Assembly (NCBI GenBank): GCA_020881915.1
Contig: JAJFPB010000002.1
Span: 3,162,001 to 3,226,000 of the forward strand
DNA from: Paramyrothecium sp. XJ0827
Lineage: Eukaryota; Ascomycota; Sordariomycetes; Hypocreales; Stachybotryaceae
Reading direction: 5' to 3'
Length of the DNA stretch: 64,000 nt
Position 1 is the stretch's first letter. Every line of letters begins with the position of its first letter. Below, piece after piece: positions 46,013 to 59,700 of the stretch. The notes below the pieces were generated by a model, which saw nothing but the letters and a program-made list of their open reading frames with translations, ran no database searches and was not told the origin of the DNA. Both the position numbers and the translations under genes were made by a program.

Positions 46013-48046
46013 TCACGAGACCGCCTGGGTTTGCGCCGGTGCCGGCACTGGGGTCGGCGCTTGAGGTTGTCCTGGCGCTTGCCCTTGCGTCATGGCTGCC
46101 ATTGGCGCCGGGATGGGCGTTTGTGCCTGGCCCTGTATGTTTGCTGGCGGTGCGCGTGGAGGCGTCGCTGACTGTGCCGGCTGCGCAGCTTGCGGTAGCT
46201 GCAATGCCTTTTGCGCAGCGCCTTGTCCGCCGTTCGCGACTTCCGGTGCAACAGGCGGTCGACCCCGGAACATATAAGGATTCAGAGGAATCGTTGATCG
46301 GAACCTCAAGGCTCTCGTGTCGAATGGATCAACTTCATACACGGGAGGCTCGTCATCTTCATCGTCCGAGTCATATTTCCATCGGTCCGAACGATCATCA
46401 TGCTCCATCTTGTTTGAGGCTGATAGTCCTCTACGATCGATCCAGAGTCGATTCAAACGCCCTATACGTCGACGGAATGCGGGCTGGTTGAGCTGGCTCA
46501 GCTGCATTGGCTCGCCAGGGCTGGGGCCGGCCATGAATTGGAAAACCGACTGTTCAGGTTTGTCCAATTGCATCGGTTCGGGTGCCTCTTCATCAACATC
46601 CATCGACTCCGACGACTCTGACGCGGGCGGCGTCATCAAATATTGTGTCTTGGCAGGTCGGAACTTCAGCTCCATCCCTTGCTCTTTGACAGGTGATAAT
46701 GGATCTCGAGTGAGATCGATATGGTTTTGGTTCCATCTTCGGTGGTTTGCCACCTTGGTCTCAATATCAATCCGCAACATGTTCTCCTTCTCAGCAAGCT
46801 TCTCGGCCAATGTAACCAGGTCCGCCTCAAGCGACCGGCCATCTGGACGATTGGAGTATCCTCCCCTCTGCTGCGCAGGTTGTCTTTGCACAGCAGGAGC
46901 TTCTGCTTGCTTCCGCTTTTGAGGCTGCAAGATTGCATTAGTATGGGTTGAGGACACAGGCCGCTCGATGACGCTGCAAGAACACACCTTTTGGTTTACC
47001 AGATCTTCGTCTTCACCCTTGATACCGAGTCTTGCCTTGATCTGTTTCAGCCTGGCTCTCTCTTCAAAGACGGCTCTGTCCATGATAAGCAGCTCCCGCT
47101 TCATCATTTCACGTTCATAAGTCAACAGAACGAGCTGACGTCCATCTTCGAGCTCGCGTCGCAAGCGCTTCAACGTCTCCGCGACCTTGTTGTCGCGAGC
47201 TCTCGTCTTTCTTGTCTGACGTGCTTCGCGACGCCTGAAGCAGACATACGGATCAGTGTCGTCAGTTTCTTGGTGCGTTTCGAATTTGAGACTCGGCTGC
47301 AGCGGCTTGTTGCCCTGCGCTTGTCGGCTCGTCTTCCAATACTCATAGACTGCCTTCGCATGCTGCATGATTGACTGTGAGCCGAGGTGATTGAGGGCCG
47401 GTACCATCATGTCGTATGCAATGATGGTATTGTCGACCGAGGCGAATGGAGTCTGCTCCGCCGCCGTTTCCTCAAACACCTCCATGATGCGCTCGAAGTC
47501 ATCCTCGGAGAGAGAACCAGCAGCCGGGCCATTGCTGTTATATGAACGCAGGAACTCATCATCCTCCGTGCTCATATCATACTGGCAGCTGATACACTCC
47601 TCTACGGTTTGGGAGAAACGGATATATGAAGAGGGCATGTAAAAGCGACTTGGGTAGAGCTCATCATAATTGGTCGCGCTCTCCTGTGGAGGCGGAACTG
47701 GGATCTCCTGATCATTGCTGGTGCCGGCATCCTTGAGAATTGTCTGCAGATGGTATTCCTAGAAGCCATGTGTGGTCAGCATCAAGCTTGAAGTTGAGCG
47801 CGTCCAAGATATCGTGGACATATGCACGTTGATTGCCAAGACATATCACGTGATGATGCACGTGATATAAGGGGGTGATTGAGGCCGCGAGATACTCACA
47901 TTTTCCTCGGCCTGCTCGACACCGGTCGCGATTTGGTTTTCGGTGGTGAGTGCATCGTATTCTGAAGGGTCGATTTGGTCCTCTCTGAGCACAGGAAGAG
48001 CTGTCTTGACACTCAGCTTCTTGACCCGAACCTTGCGGGACGACAT
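46013..48046 (-). CDS. EPL1: Enhancer of polycomb-like protein, NuA4 subunit
   Basis: Scaffold of the NuA4/Piccolo histone acetyltransferase, binding Esa1 and Yng2. Three minus-strand exons (48046-47900, 47758-46988, 46924-46013) give 609 residues with in-phase GT-AG introns; the last intron has a CATACTAATGC branch site. The conserved EPcA domain starts at MSSRKVRVKKLSVKTALPV, includes IPVPPPQESATNYDELYP and YIRFSQTVEECISCQYDMS, DEDDEFL-like TEDDEFL, and FERIMEVFEE; it continues to DPYVCFRRREARQTRKTRARD. The C-terminal third is low-complexity, rich in Pro, Ala, Gln. It diverges from CNB1. Confidence 0.93.
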
Positions 48047-49229
48047 GGTGACGGGTGGAGGAGGACGGCAGTCAGCCAGCGGAAAACCCGCAAAAAAAAG
48101 CGATCAAGTCATAAAACAGGGCATGCACGACCGCCTCATGCAAAATTTGAGATGCAAGAGGCGTCGTGGTGGTGCTTTTTTGATGCGACAATTCTCGCGT
48201 TCGATGAAGTGACGTTGGGGATTGTTTTGCCGCGCGAAGATTTTTCACTGGGTGCAGGGCGGTTTGGGGGGGGAGAGATTGCAACCTTGGAAGGCAGTCT
48301 TGGAGGACACCTTTGGCTTGGAGGTAAGTACCTCTTCGGGGGGATGTCGCGTGCAAGGTACCTGTCGACGCTCGGACCACCCCCTCCTTTTTCCCTCGTC
48401 GCTGGGCTTTGGGCAACAGGCTGCCCCTGAGGAATGGCTCGCTAGCTCGCCCAAACTCAGTGCAGCGTGCTACGGGGTGGTGCCTGCGTTATCGGCCATA
48501 AAATGAATGACGACGCCAACGATCCCAACTACCCCACTGTATGTGTACTGACGGGCTAGGTTAGTGCGCGCACCCAACTGCATTACCTAATACTGTCTGT
48601 ACAGGGTAGCCTACCCAAACTCGCTCCCACCATCAAATTACTACCTCGTCAAGTCATCCGCAAATTAAGCGAAACTGTTCCCCAGCCATATTATCAGCCA
48701 CAGTGATATCGATAACACGTGGCGCAGGCATTATTTTGTGTACTATCAATGCGACCTGTCCGACTTCGCGGAAGCATGTAATTACCAATTAGGTCCTTCC
48801 TCCATAATCTACGTTGCCCCCTTATCACTTTGTAACGAATCAATTATAAGTAAATGTCTGTTCTCGCAAAAAGGCCGTAACTTGATGGTGTGGCCTTACT
48901 CAGCAAGCTCTCAGGGGTGATTGCAGCCTGTGTACCTTTGCAGCTACGTGTGGTAGCTGAGCTACTTCCCGGCTTATCTACCTCTGCTGAGCTTCGATGG
49001 ATTATTGATAGGGAAAAGGTCCCCCCACCAATGTCGCTCAGCCTTGTCAACCTTCGAAACCATTTGCCCACTTGCCCTCTCCGCCAAGCGCCTGTCGCAA
49101 ACTAAACCCTTCGAGGCCCGCTACGACCAAGCTTGTCTCTATACCGGATACCTCTCAACCCTGACCGGTCAACCCCCGATCTTGCGGCTTCATATTCTTT
49201 CGCATTTTGTCTATTGCAACGACGCTGCC
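48047..49229. promoter_or_regulatory. Divergent region EPL1 / CNB1
   Basis: About 1.2 kb between start codons. AGGTAAGTACCT at about 48323-48334 and CAAGGTACCT near 48353 are further examples of the TACCT/AGGTA words seen elsewhere. No gene supported. Confidence 0.5.
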
Positions 49230-50109
49230 ATGGGCAACAACACCAGCGCCGTCATGGACACCATCGTCCAAGGGTCCAACTGTGAGCCCCTCCCCCGCTT
49301 GTCGCTTCGAGTTTCCAAGGGGCCGCGCCACGGGGCAGCACGAACGCCAGGAGCTGACATACGAGTTTACAACAGTTGATAGAGAGGAGGTTGATCGGCT
49401 ACGAAAGCGCTTCATGAAACTTGACAAGGTACGACGATGCGCGTTCGTCGTGTGCTGTGCAGAAGGAATAAGCTAGGCATTTGGTGCATTTGGCTGACCA
49501 CCCACCGTTCTCCTGTTCTAGGACAACTCCGGTACAATTGAGCGCGACGAATTCCTCAGTCTCCCTCAGATCTCTTCGAACCCGCTAGCAACTCGGTACG
49601 ACCTCTGCGTTCCACCCCCGTTGGCCTAGGCGAGGGGCCAAGGCTCCGTAAGACCAGACTGACTGAGACGGGTATTTCAAACAGCATGATCGCCATCTTT
49701 GACGAAGACGGTGGTGGCGACGTTGACTTCCAAGAATTCGTGTCCGGCCTCAGCGCCTTCAGCAGCAAGGGCAACAAGGAGCAGAAGCTCCGCTTCGCCT
49801 TCAAGGTCTACGACATCGACCGCGACGGCTACATCAGCAACGGCGAGCTCTTCATCGTCCTGAAGATGATGGTCGGCAACAACCTCAAGGACCAGCAGCT
49901 GCAGCAGATCGTCGACAAGACCATCATGGAGGCCGACCTCGACAAGGATGGCAAGATCAGCTTCGAGGAGTTCACGAAGATGGTGGAGAACACGGACGTG
50001 AGCCTGGCGATGACTCTGGGTAGGTCTCGAACAGCATTCAGAAACTATTTCTCTCTTTTCTTTGATGTTTGCGAAGCTGACAATCAACGTGGATGCAGAT
50101 CAGTTTTAG
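49230..50109 (+). CDS. CNB1: Calcineurin regulatory subunit B
   Basis: Calcium-binding regulatory subunit of the phosphatase calcineurin, needed for stress responses and growth. Five exons (49230-49281, 49376-49428, 49522-49595, 49685-50019, 50099-50109) give 174 residues, the usual length. MGNNTSA is an N-myristoylation signal. Four EF-hands are visible: [39 protein letters not shown] and [13 protein letters not shown], followed by [12 protein letters not shown]. The last coding exon contributes only the end of one codon plus Gln-Phe and the stop. All four introns (79-94 nt) are GT-AG and in phase. Confidence 0.95.
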
Positions 50110-53100
50110 ATTGGCATATGTGTGGAAAGAGAGCGTCACAGCAAGGGATTACCCAACCGCAGCGATTGATGAGCATGACCCAGTTAGCTTGCATGATAAC
50201 GAATTCCCGGAATGGAGTCCAGATGTCTCCATGGTTCAGTCAATATATTCAAGTTTTGAGTTTCAAATTTAGTCGTTTCAGTGACTTGCTGTGCTCCTGT
50301 TTTGAGCAGCACCCTCAGCTTCTGGGTGTCACCATGAACGAATCAGCACTGACAACCTCCAGGCACGTCTTCTTGCCAGTGAACGATGAAAAGGCTGGCC
50401 CTGGGTATTTCGTTGGGCCATACGCCTGACACGCGAGTAACCATTTCGAACCTAACCCTCCGGGCAAATGGATTTTTCCGCCGGGGTGTGGAGGAGGCAA
50501 ATCGCGACATCAAGCGTATATACATCTACCCTCTTTGCGGACTCGCAATTTTTTCTTCCCTAGTCCGAGTCATGCTGCTGGTCCTTGTCCTTGCTTTTGC
50601 TTTGCGACTTTGACAAGCCACAAACAAGAAATCTCACCGGGTAATAGGAGGTTCTCCCAGTTGGTTGATACAGGCCAGCACCGCAACTCGACCGTCAGTA
50701 TATCTTTTTCTTGCTTCTCGTATGTGAGGATCTCCCACCATTCAGGGGGATTCCACTCTTCTCGTCATATCATCCCTGACCGAGACCGGTCAGCAAATAT
50801 GACGCTGCGCATACGCTTGCCCTAAAAGCAAACTGGCACTGACAGTAACCTGAGCAAGTCTCGGTCTCGGGGGGACTATTTTGTCGACTGCAGGGCTGTG
50901 TGCCTGGTAAAGCGGGTGGCTCAACATATGATTTCCAGGGGTTTCCCTGCCTGTCTGAGATGTCGCCGCCACGGCCGGCTTGCACGGGCCGATGCATCAT
51001 CTATCGGATGGAGGGTGTCACGTTCCGGGAACCCGGTGATTGGCGTATCCGCCCGAGGGAACTGTTTGCGGGCTTTGTCCGCGGACACTTGCAGGAGGGC
51101 ACGGCGATGGCCTGCTTATCGCTTTCTTGCGAGTTGGCTTCGAAAAGAAACTACGGGCATTGCCCCAGCACCGATGGCTTCAGAGCAAAAGAAAATAAGC
51201 TGAATCAGTGGCCATTTTCGTGTGCAGTAAATGATGCAATGTGGCAGTCGCAGGCCTCGCACGACACCAACCCGGTCGTCACGGCGTACAAACTCCTGTG
51301 GTTACCAACGTCACCGGGAACTGCATTACAATATCACCAGTTGTGGCGGTTTGCGAGGGTGTCAGTAAAGGCGTGCGCTTATCCGCGTCGCGCATCGCTC
51401 GCATGAAGGTATGTAACACAGAAGGCCGTATATGACCACCAGTGCGGGTGTTGATGTCAGGGAACCGGTAAGCACCCGCAAAGGCGCCGGCGGGCAGCCA
51501 GCCGAGCATTGGCTGCCTGTCTTAGCATAGTAGCCCTGTCGCAATTGTGTTCGGAATCTTCATTGAAGCCGGCCTCACTCACGATATCAGCCTTCCAAAG
51601 CAACGTGAAACATGGCGGCTCTACGCCTAATCTAGGAACGGGGTGTCATCACGTCGCGCACGGATGATGACCCGGTGGAGGGAATAGGTCATAGTGTATA
51701 GAAAACAAAGGAAAGTTTGACCTGATTGCTAGCAATATCAAGGCTGATTATTTGCTTCCCTCCTCAAACGTGCAAAGTCATGATTCACGCTGAATCAACC
51801 TGTCCCCATCGGAGCTCGCAACCAGTGGAAGGGACTCAGTGTGGACGATCAAACAAAATAGCATAGCAGTTTCCTAGTTTCATGGTCTTTTCATGTATCA
51901 ACTCATTCAAAGCTCAAAACGGAAATGTTATTCAATCTCGGGCCAGCCAGTTGCGTTGGAGTATAGACAATGTACAGGGTAGGCAGAATGTGACCGCCGG
52001 CCACGCTTGCTTTTGAATACACGCAAGTGCAGCTCGGGTTGGATAAGGCAGGAACGGACAACGCCAACGACAGTCGAGAAATATCTGCTCACGCCACCAA
52101 CAATTGTCCATTGCCTGCCTACAAAGAAATTTCGTTCAGCTCCCAGCCCCTCAGCGTGATGGGCCTCGCTGCCATGGTCGCCTACTTTTGCAAGCATTAA
52201 GTGCACCTCTCACCAGCCATAACAGCACCAGTCGCTGCGCCGCACACCTTCCGTGCAGGACCGGCCAATGCTGCCACTCCGATTACAGCGACTCCATGTT
52301 CGACTCCGTTACCCCACGCTGCAGGTGCGGCTGGCTTTTGCGGCGGCCGTGCATGTGCAAGGGTAGCTCAGGCATGGCGTGTGACAGGCTCGCGCGCCCA
52401 GGTAGTGTGCGGAGCTGGGCAGGCAGGGAGCCTTGAACCTCGGGGCCCGGCGGCCACAGCTGCGCAAGGCGTCGCATGCCGTCGGGCAGAAACGACTTCC
52501 TGGAGGCCATCCATGAACTGGTCCGCCGTCAGCCCGGGCGTTGGGAGCAAACCGGCAACTCAAGATTGAGCGCCAGCCGTCCGCTGCTGAAGGGCGTACG
52601 GACCTGAGGTCTGCTGCGGGCAGGGGTTTGCATTAGCCTGCAGCATCCCTGGGCAGATCTATCTCAGCGTAGCCCCCAAGCCTGTTCCAGGAATCGCGGA
52701 GGTTCGCCCTACCCGCAATCAATTGGTTACCAGTATCCAGCTCCTCGGGTTATGCCACTAGCACACGCAGCTGGGAATGGAAACGATCCTCTGGCGTACC
52801 TCAGACTCTTGACCCCGAAGAGGTGTCCCCGGAGAACCGAACAGTCGTTTGAAGCACCAGCGCCGCCTAGTCTCGGCCCTCCATTTTTTCTTCCTTCGGA
52901 GGACCTGATGATCAAGGTCGACTATTGACCGTTGTGGAGTCCACAAATCCCACTTCGGGTTCGGTGACATGTCTCACAAAACAGACAGGGTCCTCACAGT
53001 GACGACAAGTTTGGCTTACATTGTCCAATATGTACTGCTACATGTGGCCGCAGCTCGACCAGGGTCGTGTGATCAGTCAGCCAGGTCGTTTACCAAAGCA

Positions 53101-55533
53101 ACGGGTGGTCACATTTGATGATATTTCTCGCCTTTCTTTTTCCTCGCTGCCGTTCCCTGTTACTCGGTCATTAACGAGCTGGGATTGCGCACAATCAGCG
53201 AACAGGCCTGGGAACAGATCATGGAACCCAGTAAGAAAGTGAAGCTGCATGGCAGCTTCTGCAGCAGGGAACACGCCATGCGCCATCCCATGCTCCTCTC
53301 GCCTCCGGAACAAGCAGACCTCGGTCCCGCCGCTACTCCTGCTATCCACAATCATGCTTTCCCTGGGGAACCGATTTATGGATTATCAGATGGGACGCTT
53401 TGCTGTAATACAACGAAATGTGATTCGCCTGTTGTCTCACATTTTGTGTCTCGTTTGCGACACCGATTAGGTGCCCAAAATGAGACATCACAAGCCCTAC
53501 CGCTTCGGCAAGTCAACGCCACTGGTTCGAGTCGCGCTGCTTGTTCATAATCCTCCGAGACAAGTCGAAATGTCTCTGTATCGGAAATGATCGGCTGTTG
53601 CACCTGGTCGTCAACATGGGCCTTCACGTCACCCATGGAGTTCGGGCATGGACAATTCCGCGATTTACCTGCATGCCGTGTAATGCGAAATGTTCTCCGA
53701 AATTGTGTTTCGATGGATCTCTTATGAATCATCCTTTTCTGTTTCTGGCATTTCCCTTCCAACCCCTGTCTAGCCAAACTCTCAGTTCCCGGCAAGCACC
53801 CCTGTCTGCTGATAGCCAGCCACCCGCGCAGCCTATCCCCGAAGTGAAATCCTGGACAAATCGATCCGCGGGTATCCGTAGATCCCACGTCGTTTGCAAG
53901 CGCGCGCCCGACCTGGCCCACCGGAACCACAGCCGCAGAGTGTCCCAGCGAATTGGTCCCCTTGTCTCCTCGTGAACAAAGCAAAGCCGGGAACCTGCCC
54001 GGCAGGGATAGTTCAGGTCAGTAAGGTTTCCAGCCAGCTCATCCTTGGCGGCACATCTCTGTCCCGATCACCTACTCCTGCTGCTTATACGGTGAGAACA
54101 TACTGATTCTCAGACACCTTTTCATGTCCCGGCTACACACCTTTGCATCCAGTCAAAGTACATGTGCGACGCTCAGTTCAGAGCTATCATGAATGTGCAG
54201 CTTTGCAAGTCATGAGGAACAACCGGTGCGTCTCTCCGCCAAACATTGATTGATAGTCAAGATTCAGCGTGACGTGGCTGTCGAGGCAGGGAACCATGGA
54301 ACTGATCATGTCAGTGCACGTTTCTGTCTTTTCAGCCAAGCTTCTACCCCAAAACCCGGTCATGATCGACGTCCGCAATCACCGAGAAACCCCTTGTCCA
54401 ACCTCTGCCACCCGAATCATCTAGGATCCTCATCTTGCCCACTACCCGGAATGGGCGCAAACCCATGTAGTTTGGCTCAGCCGATTAGGCACAAACGTCT
54501 AAAAAGCACTATGCATCAGTCGTCGCCTCACCGTTCACGTAGATCATTGTCTCAACAGGGTTCGGACTGGCGCATTGCTTCTCTTTCTCGAGCTCGCTTC
54601 TTTTTTTGTTCCTTTTCCTTCTTCCGCCCCTTCCTTTCAGATCATATCGCTTTACGAGATTTCCACATCAGACCCTGGTTCGCCCAAGAATCTATCATCT
54701 TGAATCCCAATATCCATCCGGAGCCCGCGAGGGCTCATGCCTGCCGCTGGCATCATAAACTGTCTAGACTAAAAATACAACGCAAACAAAACACTCAGGT
54801 ATAGATAGGATCGCAACAGGGAGTAGAGCGATAGTCTACCCGACAAGGTCAGGAATAAACAATAAAAAATAAGTAGACCCGCCTACTTCAGTCACATCCC
54901 TGCCTCCGTCATAGCACATACAATACCATATACACACCCCTTCTCCCTCTCTTGTCTCAAACATTGCGTGCGCCATTCCCGTTGCCACCTGATGCCACCC
55001 TTACTTGCCCCACGCCACATAGATTTGTAGCCAAGGCAGGCAGGACATAACCAGGTACAGCGGCAGAGACTTGACAAATGCAGGTGGGAAACAAGAAACG
55101 TAATCTACATGACAGTACCTGATGCGAAGCAACCCACAGGCGGCACATTCGTTCCCTCTTTCAAGCACAGCCAGTAGAGGCTCCGATGTAGAGGGGCAAG
55201 AGGAAGAAGGTGCTAGGAAAACAAGAGAAAGAAGAAAAGAAAAGAAAAAGAGAACCACACACCGGGGCCTCCCGGTCGTTCTGGCATGTGCCTCCAGCCA
55301 GAGTGGGAATAAGCAGTGTCTATGTGTCGCAAAACGTAAAGCTCGTGAGGGAAATGTTGATAAGAGTCGTAAGAAATAACATGTCTCCGTAGTCCCATCG
55401 CATGTACGTAAGAACATGGAGGGTGCGCAGCGAATCAGCAGCGCTTGACACGATATCGTGATGTGGCGTCACGCAACACGCCGGCACTGACAGGCGGCGC
55501 ATTGCCGGAGAAACTGTCTGATGCAAGCCGCAC
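50110..55533. other. 5.4-kb gene-poor tract
   Basis: No supported gene on either strand. The longest frame (53376-53984, minus, about 200 codons) overlaps open frames on the other strand, has no motif and no clear splice partners. Pyrimidine-rich patches occur near 54590-54650 and an A/G-rich one at 55195-55255. No tRNA arms, terminal repeats or transposase motifs were found by eye. Confidence 0.5.
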
Positions 55534-56762
55534 TCAGCGCGACCTGCCGCTGTTGTCGCCTTGTTCTTCAAACAGATCAAGACATTCCTCTAAAACTGGT
55601 GACATCCGATTAGCATCTTCGCCAGAGAGAGGGTTGTGACAAGGATTGCCTTACTGCTCTCGATTTGATCTTCCCACACTCCGTATTGGTAGTCCACCAA
55701 GCCATGACACTCGATCCCGTCACATAATCGAATTAATTCGTTGCCCAGCTTCTTGATCGTCTCTTCAGACATTAGGCGTCGGGTTCGCGATGGCTGCTGC
55801 TCCGTGCACATGAGCTCTCTTTGCCGGTGACCCAAGGCTAACCAGGCGTGGTTGAAATCATTCCAGAGTTTGATTCGATCAGCGTGTAGGTTGGCATCAT
55901 CTAGGTTGAGTCCTGGTCATGGGGTTAGCGTGCACTCTCTCCCACGTGAAAGCATTGGAGAGAAGAGATTACCTAGGTCTTTCACTTGGGTCAGTAGCCA
56001 AGTGGAAATGCCCAACAATGTTTCAGAAGCTGCCTCCAGAGCCCCGCTTGAAATGTCTTGAAAGATGGTGCTCAATTGTCGCTGATAGTTGACCCATTTC
56101 TCTGCGAGTGCCCCGTCTGGGTACTCGTTCTCTTCCGTCATCGAGACGTCCGCGCTGCCGGGCGTCTGTTGAATGCCACTCACGCTTGGGATGCTGCTAC
56201 TCGCATAATTCATTGAAGGCGGCGTTTGGTGGAATACGTTGGCGGAGGAGTTGGTATTTTGGCTGGTAGGGGGTAATGTTGGGGTTGACCCGCTTGCTGT
56301 CTCGGAATTGAAGTATGTCGAAGTGACATCTGGTGTAAGTAGTTGCATCGTTGATGGCTGCCTCTGCCCGAACTGTTGGGTATCATAAACAGAAGCCTGG
56401 CCGCTTCCTTGGGGGACGTTGTACATCATAGTCGCGGTGCTGTAGCCACCGAATCCTTGGGGTTGCTGACGCGCATCTTGGCTATAGTCGGATCCATAGC
56501 CCATGGCAGTGTTCGGCATGTTTGCTGCTGCTGAGAATGTGGCGGTCGGTTCTTGGTAATAGCCACTGTAGCTACCCGTTGTTCCCATGCCTCGAGGCGT
56601 TGAGGGAGATTGGGTATTAGACGGTGCTGGGCGATACCTATCCGGCGCGCTGCTGTTCAGGGAGCGAGCTTGCTGTGACTGATCCGACATAGGAAATCTA
56701 GGATTGGAGGTGTGGAGGATCGCCTGCTCATTCTGCCTCCGTCGCCGATTTAGGTCGTCCAT
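55534..56762 (-). CDS. Conserved Pezizomycotina protein, low-complexity N-terminus
   Basis: Three minus-strand exons (56762-55973, 55912-55655, 55595-55534) give 369 residues; both introns are GT-AG (60 and 59 nt) and in phase. The protein starts MDDLNRRRRQNEQAIL. Residues 20-210 are rich in Ser, Gln, Pro, Tyr, Gly, as in transcriptional regulators. The C-terminal 150 residues are helical-looking and, from memory, strongly conserved among filamentous ascomycetes: NLDDANLHADRIKLWNDFNH, TIKKLGNELIRLCDGIE, HGLVDYQYGVWEDQI and ILEECLDLFEE. I recall relatives labelled regulators (rfeF-like), but with low certainty; no DNA-binding or enzymatic motif is seen. It sits alone between two gene-poor tracts of more than 5 kb, typical of regulatory genes with long leaders. 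Confidence 0.8.
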
Positions 56763-59700
56763 GCCACGGGATGCTTCGTCGTGGTAATGTTCCGCTGAGG
56801 AGGCCGCGCGGTGTGTCGCTGGCAGCGCAGCGGAGTTTGGATATACCAGGGCCAGATTGACAGCTTTGAGTCGGTCGATAGACCGATCAAGTGAAGATGA
56901 TCAAGGGCAAGCGAACCTCGAAGCGTTGCTTTTGTGCTGAAGGAGAACCAAAAAAGGCCAACGGTAATGTTCACAAGGTAGAGGTGCTGCGCTTTGTGTT
57001 GGTGAGTGATGTAGTGGTGAGTGATGCAGTGGTGACTTAGGTCCGAAGGGATGTTCCCCGTTAAGCTATTCGACACTTCTGTCGTTGGAGATCAGGCGAA
57101 AGCAGGGTGACGTGCTGAATTTAGCTATGTGGCGACAACCGTGAACAGCCCAATAGGTTTTATGGTCAGGCAGGAAGGATGCCGGCACCGGTAGGGTTGA
57201 GAAGCAGGGGAATCCCAGGTAAATTCCCTAATGACAAGCTCGGTGGAGCTACTCTTAGGACGATTCATGCCCAGGAAGGCGGATGATGGTGAAGAAGAAG
57301 AAAGCGTGGTGACCCGGGCGTCCCAAGGCTCTTCTGGAGCTCAGATGTCGGGAGAAAAGTGGTAGGGCGAGGTGGGTTGGTGAGGGTGTTGATAAAGAAA
57401 CCGTTGTCGCGAATGAACGGGGAGTGGCCCCGATTAGTCCTCACACACCACGCACCCCCAAAGCATAACAGCGCCAGCTTCAAGCCGCACCAGGGTCCCA
57501 ATAGCTGTTAGGAACCCCAGATTAGAAATTCCGGCGAGCAATGCGTAGATGAGATCAGTGTCTTGGCGGTAGTGGCACCGTAACCTTCAATATTGAGTTT
57601 ACAAGAACTGGCACGAGGACAAGACGTAGACCGGAGAGGGTGTACCGGTAAGCAGGACGCTTGGTGAGTTTTAGCATGAACAGGTATGATTTGGCTGGGA
57701 ATTGCTCTGCCGTTTAATCTGAGATGTCCTCTCTTCGGCCAGCGGGGGGGGGTTCACGCATGCTCAAGTTGCCTACTGCTAATATGAGAAGAACGACAGG
57801 CCGCTATGTCGTCGACGGCAATGCAAGCCAAAGCGAGCAGGTCAACCTGGAGTAATATACGTCGTCAATGGCTTGAGAACTGCTTTTCCACAAGCAATCT
57901 AGCCAGCTGGAGATTGCGTAGTCGATAGTAGGTATCAGCTGGAGGTATGGGCGCGGTTTGGCGCCCACGGTACAGCAGTAAGAAGGAAAGGGACAAGGCA
58001 GGAAAGAACTGGTGAAGTGCAGGCTCGGTGACGGGCGACCACCAAGTTACGGTAGGTAGGACATCCAGGTCTGACCGGAGAGCGAGACGGGCATCAATGA
58101 TACAGACAGTAGAATGGAACCTTTTCCTAGGGATCTTCCCATAACCTCCACCAAGGGAAAGCCCCCTCCCGGGGCCTGGCCCACGAGATGTGATATTTGC
58201 AAGGATCGATAACCACCGTATATGAAGGAGCACAAGAAAAAAAAAGAGGGCCGAGTGTCGCTAGGTGAAGCAAGTTCAGGTACTTCGGGTGGCTTGAGGA
58301 TTGGTGTAAATAGGTAAACGGATGGGGTGAGCGAAAGAGATGCCATGCATTGAAGTTGAAAGCCAAAGCTTCACGCACTTTGCCGCAGTAAATAAACCGA
58401 TGTAGGCTTGCCGCAACCGGCGTAACCGGATCAATGCGACGAGAGTGCTGTAGATCAGTTCATGGCCCTGTGCCATCAAGCCTGCGATTATTGATTCTTT
58501 CCTGTTTCTTTTTGTCCGGTCAGCGTGCCTGTACTTGTTCAATGCGTCGGTGGACGCTCGCCTGCAGTGGCGGCGTCCATCCCCAGGCTGGTAGGGCAGG
58601 GGGGACCAGCAGAGGAAAAAGAAAGAAAAACGAGGAGGGTGTGGGGTGCGCGAAAGGGGGCGTCCGTGGTGGAAATGGAAGGGTGCCTTGAACTGGACTG
58701 GCGTCGGAAGCGTGAAAGTTGACGACTCCAAAGACAGCCCAAGGCCTATGACATCTTACCAAATGCAGGCAAGCCGCAAATTGGTATCAAAGGCCCTAAG
58801 CAGGATGCGCGTCACAGCAGATCCTCGGCCCCGGCTGAGCTATCCGTGTCAGGCCGTGAAACGGGCGTCTGAAAGGGTAAGAGAATGACAGATACGGCTG
58901 CAGATATGGTGGGTTCATCTCAGCAGAATAGCATCGCAAATAAAGCCGAAACCAACTGCAAAGCATAGATCAACGACGGCGGCCTCTCTTTCCTTCACTC
59001 ATACATGACCCTTCTATGTTGTCGACTAGCATTGATGAAACGTCACAGAGCGGCGCGACACTTGCTCGCGGTCTAGATACGCTTTTGTGATTTGCATCTT
59101 GCCAATGACTTTGCGGCCCGAAGCTGATCGTGGCTCCGGAAGCCAATCCGTGGGCAGCTTACGGCCAGGCGAGACAAGGTACAGGATTTGAGACAGAGAG
59201 GGCCTTGCTTGGTCGAGGAGAGATCGCCTGTAAGGAGCTTTCTTTGTTCCTGGTTAGAGCTCTTTGAAGAACCCACTGAGGACAAGGTATTGCGATGTTG
59301 ACTTCGGAGAAAGTGTAACGTGCGTGGTGCCAGGCTCCATTTAAGCGGATTTGGAAACTTGTACCTCAATTCCCAATGAGAATGCGGAGAATTCGGGGAC
59401 GTCAGATCTTACCAAGACTAGCGGTCACCAGGCCGGCTCAAGCCAAAGAATGATGCCCAATGGCGTGAGCAAGGCGAGCCGGTGGCATCGTATCGTCGCC
59501 CCGCGGATTCTACGGTGTAGGTCTGGGAAACGAACGGGTACTGGCCATGGCGGGCTGCAACGGCAGCAGCAGAGAAAACGAAAAGAAGCCCTAAGTAGCG
59601 ATACAAGACAGGGCTGCGCGTTTTACGGGTTGAAGACACGCGAGGAGAATGGGGAGTGGTCGATGAGTTACAACCTTGAACCATGTCAGGTCTTGAATTT

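Noticed and set aside
53376..53984. 202-codon minus-strand frame in the gene-poor tract
   Set aside because: Open frames overlap it on the opposite strand, content looks random, and no family or splice partner is recognisable.
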